From assembly GCA_020746105.1 (NCBI GenBank), contig CM036658.1, positions 9,656,689-9,720,688 on the forward strand: DNA of 64,000 nt, in the 5' to 3' direction. The DNA comes from Trogon surrucura (lineage: Eukaryota > Chordata > Aves > Trogoniformes > Trogonidae). Shown piece after piece: positions 57,086 through 64,000 of this stretch; position 1 is the first letter of the stretch, and every line of letters begins with the position of its first letter. A model generated the notes under the pieces. The model searched no databases, had not been told where the DNA came from, and worked only from the letters and a program-made list of their open reading frames with translations. Position numbers and translations under genes: made by a program.

Positions 57086-58756
57086 TTTCCATGTCAGATA
57101 TGTCTGTTTTCCAAATCAAATGAGGCATGGAAGAAGTCTGTGCTATACTGTTTAGATCTAGACCTGAAAAGGTAAAATGAGACCTAGATGGTGCACTAGG
57201 TTGTGCACTTCATTCAATGTTACGCTACATACAGGCAATTTTAACATATGGGAGAAAACTTCATGAAATTATGTCTGACTGAAGATTTCACCATTTCAGA
57301 TTTTTTTTCAGAATTACCAAGTTTCATTAATTGTTTCAAAATTAGCCTTCCAAGAGCCCAGCATTTGTCTCACACTCTAGTGCTGATGATGTTGATATAT
57401 TTGATAAAGCAATTTTAATCTAATTTTCCCTCAAAGGAGATTGCTTTCTGGACCTCCAAGCCACAAAAGCAGTAATCAAAATCCAGCATGAATGGAATAA
57501 AGTATACTCATGTTTCAGGGAATGATTAGGTCTCCCACACTGAGCACAAAATAATCATTATGCTGTTTACATGAGGCCTCAGTTTGAATCTCATTATCAG
57601 CTACCTTACTGAACACAATATGAAGCCCAGTGGGGAACAGAGGGAAGCTTTAGGGGTTTCTCTAACTTGACTCTGGTCACTGACGTATTGTCAGAAGAAA
57701 AGGGGAGCCTGTGGCTGAGCCATGATTACCAACATCTTCTATGACACAGTTCTAGGAAAACTCCTTTCTGGCTTATCTGAGCCAGGATCCTTGTCCAGAC
57801 TGTTGAAATTTCTAGTGAGTCTTTCTTACCTCATCCCTGTCTGTGAAATATTTTCAATCTATTCTGGTTCCCAGGAACTACAGGATTCACTTGCCTGATG
57901 AAGTATCTGTCTGTTTGTGTCCCACGACGAAAACTTCTGGTCTGATTCTCTACTCCTTTGTATTGACTCTGGTGTAACTCTGCTGGAACTTCTTGTGGGA
58001 AACACCAGTATAACAGAGAAATGGATGTGTAGTGCTTTATGGTAGAAGAAGTGTTACTATTCAGAGAGGGTCAGTTAATAAATAATGTTTCATCTGTGAG
58101 AGCAAAATGACTGTGAGCAAAGAGGGAGGAAGCAGACTATGCACAATCCTTCAAACACTTCTGTGGCAAGAGAAACTGGAGCAGCAAGCACCAAATTATA
58201 AAACTCTGTGCACAGAGCTGTTAAGCAGTCTTTCTCTTTCGCAAGAAGAAACAGTCTTGTCTTTGGCAAACACAATATCAAGGAGCAGGTCTCTGCTCTG
58301 CTTTTGAGACTAGTTTTAGCTGTCCATGTCTTCTAAAATACGTCTGAGCCTCTCCTCAAGCAAGCTCATGATACAGAAATGAGTGTCTCACCTCAGGCCA
58401 TGTTCTGGCACAGTCAAGATTTGATTTGATTTGTTTTGTTTTGTTTGGAGAATGCTCTAAGACCAGAAAACTGCTTGTGATAACTGCCCTAAACTCAAGC
58501 TATACCCCAAAGAATAGTGAACTTTAATTTGCTTATCAGACTTCAAACAGGGATGATAAATACTTCTCTGTTTCTGCACACCCGAGAGCCAGTTAAACTG
58601 TAACTCAGTGGGGTTTCGCATGACACGTTTCAGTCACCAGACTAGAAGTCATTCTCTCTACAAACAAGGAGATCAAAACATGACTGTACAGACACCAGTG
58701 TAACAAATAAGGAGGACGATTGGCATCAGAATTTGGATAAGACCCAGAAATCACTT
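57086..58756. other. Unassigned DNA
   Basis: Nothing recognised apart from a (TTTGT)-like simple repeat at 58421-58447. Confidence 0.5.
58421..58447. repeat. TTGAT/TTTGT simple repeat
   Basis: TTGATTTGAT followed by repeated TTGTT units, a short pentameric simple repeat. Confidence 0.8.
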
Positions 58757-59335
58757 CTTGCCAACAGGAGCAGGAAGGTGATCATGCCCTTGTACTCAGT
58801 TTTGGTGAGGCCTCACCTTAAGTCCTGTGTCCAGTTCTGGGTCGCTCATTGCAAAAGGGACATTGAGGTGCTGGAGTGGGTACAGAGGCAGGTGCCAGGC
58901 TGGTAAAGGATTTGGAACATGTGTTCTATGAGAAAGGGCTGAGGGATCTGGGGCTGTTTAGCCTGGAGAAGAGGAGATTGAGGTGAGACTTTATTGCTCT
59001 CTGCAACTACCTGAAAGGAGGTTGTAGCAAGGAAGGGGTTGGTCTGTTCTCCCTATTGGAGAGTGATAAAACGAGGGAAAATGGCTTTAATTTGCACCAA
59101 GGGAGGTTCAGGTTGGATATTAGGAAGAATTTCTTTGCTGAAAGGGTTGTCAGCCATTGGAACAAGCTGCCCAGGGAGGTGGTTGAGTCTCTGTCCCTAG
59201 AGGTGTTTAAGAGGTGGGTAGATGTTGTGCGCTGAAGGACATGGCTTAGTGGTGTTGATAAGGCTAGGAAAATGTTGGACTTGATGATCTTGAAGGTCTC
59301 TTCCAGCCAAAATTTTTATATGATTCTATGGTGTT
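58757..59335 (+). mobile_element. Old CR1 3'-end fragment
   Basis: A plus-strand CR1 of an older subfamily. It starts at about GCAGGAAGGTGATCATGCCC and includes GTGAGGCCTCACCTTAAGTC, TTTAGCCTGGAGAAGAGGAG, GGTTGGATATTAGGAAGAA, AAGCTGCCCAGGGAGGTGG and GGACTTGATGATCTTGAAGG, with a decayed terminal repeat (TGATTCTATGG) at about 59318-59330. It covers the C-terminal third of ORF2 with several frameshifts and no catalytic motif. Confidence 0.9.
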
Positions 59336-61802
59336 ATGACCCCCCTTACATTCAGAAGTTAGTTTTATTCTCAGCTGATCTAAGTAGCAACATCAGTCTC
59401 AGATCACTTCAGTGTAGCCAGACTTTCTTGCCCTAACTTGAGCAGAAAAATTAAAGCCTTCTAAGAGAGGAATTCTGCCACGTTTACTTCACTTGGTCGC
59501 TCTCCAGTTGCATTTGCAGCGTTGTCTCATGTGTCTGACCCTTTCTGGTGCTGGATGCTTTGGTGGCTACAGTGTAGGGGGTGCTTCACCTGCAGCAAGT
59601 CTTGGATGCAGTAGAAGGAAGACAGAGAGAGCTGGTCAGATGGGCTGGCAGACTGCTGGCCAGAGAAAAAATATGCGTAGGTAAGCAGCATCCCACTTGA
59701 TGTGACCAAAGAGATCTGCAAAAAGCCCTTTCTGTTGTTTTCTTCTCCCTGAGATCTGTGTGATGAAAGCTCAGCAGTGGGAGCGCAATGATGGCAGCTC
59801 CCGAGGAGCACAGCTCTGTGCAGGGTCCGCAGCGGGCAGAGGTCAGACGGAGGCACCAGCCTCACTGGCACAGTCTGGCAGCGCAGGGTTAAGGCAGCGA
59901 CAGCCGGGCTGGAGCAAAGGCAGCTGCTTCCCCGGGACCTGGTCCTGCTGCTCCCACCCATACTGTCAGGTCAGGAGCAGCAGCACGGTCAAGACTGATG
60001 CTCCAAGAGCTCAGAAACAAGTTGGGTTCTTCAGGGAGTCGTGCTGTTGGCACAGGAACCATGCTCCAAGTTTAGCAGGAAGGAGCTGCCAGGCTTCTGA
60101 GAAAGGAGAGGAGCCCTGATGACAGTGGTCTCAGAAATGCCAGTAAGAGGAGATGAAAATATCAAATGTCGGGGCCTCAGCACTTCCACAGTGGGACCTG
60201 CATTCCTGGAAAACATGTGAACATAAAGAACTTCTGTGGATATTGCTTTCCACAAGATCATGCCGTGCCACCCTTGATCCATAGATGGAAATAACTCTGT
60301 TTTCTGTTGCTCAGGCTTCTTAAAGCACAAGAGTTGAAGCCAGTTGAGGTTTTTAGGGCTAACACAGGGCATTTACACAACTGCTAAAAAAGATATCAGG
60401 GAACTAGTGTCTCACCATTCACTCTGTGCTCAGCATTTCAAGGGCATCTAAACTGTAAGGAAGCCAATAGGCAACAAAATCACTTAGTTTTACAAAGAAA
60501 TGTTAAGAACAAATATGCAGAAGAGTCAGAAAAACATTAATGGTAACGTAGAGGAAATAGCGGCACTGCAGATTTTTAGAATTCAGGGAGAATTTTTTGC
60601 TTGAAATCAAAACACATTGGCAGTTCTCAGCAATTGAGTAACTTCTTTTTTTCTCAGTGTTCATGTCAGTACCGAAATGTTTTAAAATATATATTTTGCG
60701 CATGGTTTATCCAGAGAGGGAAGGGAATTTCAAAGAGGGGGAAATACAACAACCTTCTGAGTTTGCATTCTTTTGTTCTGTTTCTTTACTACCGTCTATG
60801 CTTTTCTATCAACCATCAAGCTTTTTAGATGGCATTTCTGCTGCTGATCTTAACAGCTTAATCTGTTACACTATATTCACTGTCTTAGAAGGAAACACTG
60901 CCTAACTTCTTTACTTCTTTATTTAGCTCTTGCTCATTCCAGCTTTATCGCTACTCAATCTACTGCGTACCGTCACCTCATTGAGATTCTGCTGCATTTC
61001 CTAACTCTCAGGAAACATCAAGTCACTGTAATTCCTCTGACTTTTGCAAAGATCCGTTATTTTCTGGTCCCTGTGTCTCTCTCTCATTGGCATCTGCTTC
61101 ACTGTTCTGCATGAGCCATCCCAGATTTGGATGTGAAGAACTGCAAACTGTCTTCCAAAGGTGGCTTCACCAGCTTGAGCAAAGCCGGTTTACAAGTTGA
61201 TAATTGTATCTGTGCACCTTGGAATGTTGTTGATGTTATTTTAAGAGATGTTAAGCATTCTGTCAAGGATCTCACACTTTATCCACCATTGCCTCTCAAT
61301 CCTACCTGAAACTTAACAGCCTGTGGAAACAATGCTGGGTGGATAATACATCTCAGTAAAAGAAAATAAAAAGCGGAATACCTAGCAAGACTGGTTATAT
61401 TCCCATTTTGGTTACAAAAAAAAAGGAGATAAAAAAAAAAGGAAGAAAGAAAAAGTAAATGCCAAATTTTCTTTTTGGAGATCAAAAGCGCTTTGTGGCC
61501 CCGTGCATCCAGGATATGACAGTGTTTTAGTTCACAACACATTACCTTGTAGTGACTCAGAATTAAATCCTGCATGAAGCTTAGAAAAACATTTCACCAA
61601 GTTTTGTTATACAAAAGTATCTGAGAGTTACATGGCACTCTTCTTCAAAAGAGTATACGTACATTTTATTGCAAATACGTCAATATGATAATATGTCATA
61701 AATAGATACTTATAACTGCATGATGTCTTTAATCACACTGGCTTTATTAACGGTTCAGTAACAGTACAGAAATGGACATGGGCTTCAATACAAATCCCAA
61801 AT
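59336..61802. other. Unassigned DNA
   Basis: No gene or transposon recognised. GC is raised at about 59500-60120, where frames are open on both strands without a recognisable domain. Confidence 0.45.
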
Positions 61803-61842
61803 ATCAGAGAATCTCAGATTCATAGAACTATTTAGGTTGGAA
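61803..61842 (-). mobile_element. Possible very short CR1 tail
   Basis: AATCTCAGATTCATAGAACTATTTAGGTTGGAAAA on the plus strand resembles the extreme 3' end of a reverse-oriented CR1 (TCATAGAATCATTTAGGTTGGAAAA). Homology stops after about 40 bases, so this is tentative. Confidence 0.5.
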
Positions 61843-64000
61843 AACTCAGCTGCCAGTAGCTGAGCATCCTTTGAATCTCTTCTCATGCTGTCTGAAAGAG
61901 ACGCAGCAGGACGATCTTGGTTTCCTGACTCTCCAGGAAGCTCCAATTTCTCAGAACACACCTGGACTTCCAGCCTGGGCAGCTGCCATTCAGCAGCCCC
62001 ACACAGATCTTCCTTTTCCCTTCCTGTTGGTGATTTCAGATAAAACAATATTTTTATAAAAAACAAGCTAAAACCTGTCAATTCTTTGAAACAGTTCTTT
62101 TTGCAGGGCAGTCATGACACTCTTGAAACGCCACAGAGGTGGCCTTTCTTAACAAGGAAAAAACCTCAGAACACAGGAAATTGCTTCCACACTTTCACAA
62201 ACAGTTCTGCAGTTACTGTTCTCCTCTGTTCAATAAACAAAACCTATCATTTTCTGTTTAGTTTTGTTAAAATTCTTTCAGAACATGCTCCTGCTGCTGT
62301 CCATACAAACCCTTCAGCAAACCATGGTGCTGGTACTCCAACAAATATTTCCTTTTTCCCTAAATGGAGCTGTGACTATGTTGTTGTCACCTTCTGCACA
62401 TAGTGAGAGTGTAAATCAAAGGACCCACTGGAGAAAAGAACTTTGATTTGGACAAAACCAGAGAGTGGCAACACTGGGAAGAGGTGACACAAAAGAAATT
62501 ACAAAGTTGTACTACAAAAATGCTTGTGGTGGGCCGAAGGGCAGGTGGAAGACAACTCAAATCAAAGAAAAGGGTGCAAATATCCCAGTAAACTCAGCAT
62601 GTTAAAAGAGGTTGGGAAAGTAGTAATATTTGTGTGTATTTCTGATACTGCCTTTACCATCAGTTGTCTTCAGACCAAGAAAAGCTGATGAAAAGACACG
62701 ATGAGTAGAACAGTTGGATCCTCCTGACTCTCCAGCCCAGCCTCGCCACCTCTGGGTGCACTGCCTGGGACAAGGAGCAATCACACCTCTCTGGCACACC
62801 TTAAAGCAAAGCATCTTAAGATGTTATGTCATCATTGAAAAAAAAAGCAAGGAGAGTTATAAAGAGGTGTCAATTTTCAGCAATTCATGAAGGGGTAATA
62901 GTGTGATTCAAGAAGAGAAAATAAAGATAGCATGGACACACATCTGTCCATATACATTTTTAAAGCTGTCGACTGCAATCCATAAAACACAGTAGTGACC
63001 ATCATTTTGGAGTGGTGATACAGCTACTTCTAAGTATCCTAGAAATCTCACAGAATGTAATTTTCAGTAGTCTTGAAGATGCAACGTAATGCAATTATCA
63101 GTTGGTGACAAAGACAAACATTGCTAGTGCAAGTCATCACAGTGTATAAGGTGAAACAATCCCTACAGTTCTCATTTCAATGTATGAGATATGTGACATT
63201 GACTTCCTTAACAAATCCTTGGATTATCCCTTAATACACGTCCTTTAATTTAAAACTCATTAAAAAACAGTTGAGAAAGAAAAGAAACGTACAAGTGAAA
63301 GATAATCTTCCCATTGGGTTATCCAATCTTTCAGCATCTTCATCCTGAGACAAAGATCATAAAACTGAACCAGTAAAACCACACTGATGTAAAGCAAGCG
63401 CACAGAAAGGTCAAACAGCATTTGCATTTTGAATGAAAAGGGTTTTTTTTTTTTTAAATCTGACCTTGATCTTTCACTTCTTTTAAAAAGATTTAAATAT
63501 TTAATGAAAAAATCTGACAATCTCATGGATAAAGTGTCCCAAATCAAACATATTGTCTAACAATGTCTGACTATTAACCACATTTTTATGATTAATTTCT
63601 GAAATAGCTTTGTTCCTCTTGCTGTACGTTAATCTGTTTTAAGGAGAGTAGCCTCTGGAGACTACTTTTATGCTGCATAGGAGACAGAAACTCAAAGCAG
63701 AAGATACTTTTAAAATTGTAAGAAAAATTAAAACAAGAGCTCTGTTCCATAAGCAGTAGTGCAATGTATCATTTATGAAAAAAGTTAACATAAACCCAAA
63801 GAAAAATGCATGTGTGTATCTCTCTGGATACTGAATGTGTTACTGAGCACTGTACGAATCTATCCCTATATATATAGATACACACACATATTAGAAAATA
63901 AATAGGCACAATAAAAAAAATTGTGACATTTAGTATTATCTTATGCGTATGCTGTGTCACTCTTATACTCTCATAAACAAGATTACATTTTGCGTATAGC
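61843..64000. other. Unassigned AT-rich DNA to the window end
   Basis: Nothing recognised except a short (TA)n/(CA)n run at 63866-63890 and a T-rich run near 63441-63455. Confidence 0.5.
63866..63890. repeat. (TA)n/(CA)n microsatellite
   Basis: CTATATATATAGATACACACACATA, an imperfect dinucleotide repeat. Confidence 0.8.

Overview
This window looks like avian nuclear DNA, and probably songbird, although that finer placement is inference. The main evidence is at least ten CR1 LINE copies that end in the bird-type 8-base terminal repeat (ATTCTATG, seen as CATAGAAT on the minus strand). There are also five solitary LTRs of endogenous retroviruses. They have TG...CA ends, TATA-like boxes and poly(A) signals, and four of the five are flanked by 5-base target duplications. 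The rest is AT-rich single-copy DNA with short homopolymers. I recognise no host protein-coding exon, tRNA, rRNA or CRISPR array. Every long open frame with a recognisable product belongs to CR1.

Layout. 634-1491: solo LTR, minus. 4467-5411: 5'-truncated CR1, plus, with an open reverse-transcriptase C-terminal half. 8480-8605: CR1 3' tail, minus. 9594-9906: older CR1 tail, minus. 9907-15240: near full-length CR1, minus, with a duplicated promoter-like 5' unit, ORF1 (zinc-knuckle-like cysteines, coiled coil, SGNH/esterase-like domain) and ORF2 (endonuclease plus reverse transcriptase), split by a solo LTR at 10531-11356. 21541-23377: CR1, minus, split by a different solo LTR at 21755-22475. 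24202-25386: solo LTR, minus, of a bird ERVL-like type. 27640-28300: isolated GC- and CpG-rich segment. 30105-32690: CR1, minus, split at 31354-32247 by a second copy of the LTR family found at 10531. 35365-35980: two nested, opposed CR1 remnants. 40783-41130: young CR1 tail, minus. 41131-53382: about 12 kb with no recognisable transposon. 53383-53880: solo LTR, plus. 55793-57085: old CR1, minus. 58757-59335: old CR1 tail, plus. About 18% of the window is CR1 and about 6% is solo LTR.

How the parts relate. CR1 encodes an RNA-binding/esterase-like ORF1 protein and an endonuclease-reverse transcriptase that copies its own RNA into the genome from the 3' end, which explains the many 5'-truncated copies. 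All copies here are dead through truncation, stops, a frameshift, catalytic-residue changes or LTR insertion. Retroviruses then integrated into three of the CR1 copies and were reduced to solo LTRs by LTR-LTR recombination. I found no new multigene system. The most useful leads are the three LTR-in-CR1 nests, the altered active sites in otherwise open CR1 frames, the CpG-rich patch at 27.6-28.3 kb, and two unexplained open frames at 51.2-51.8 kb and 54.0-54.3 kb.
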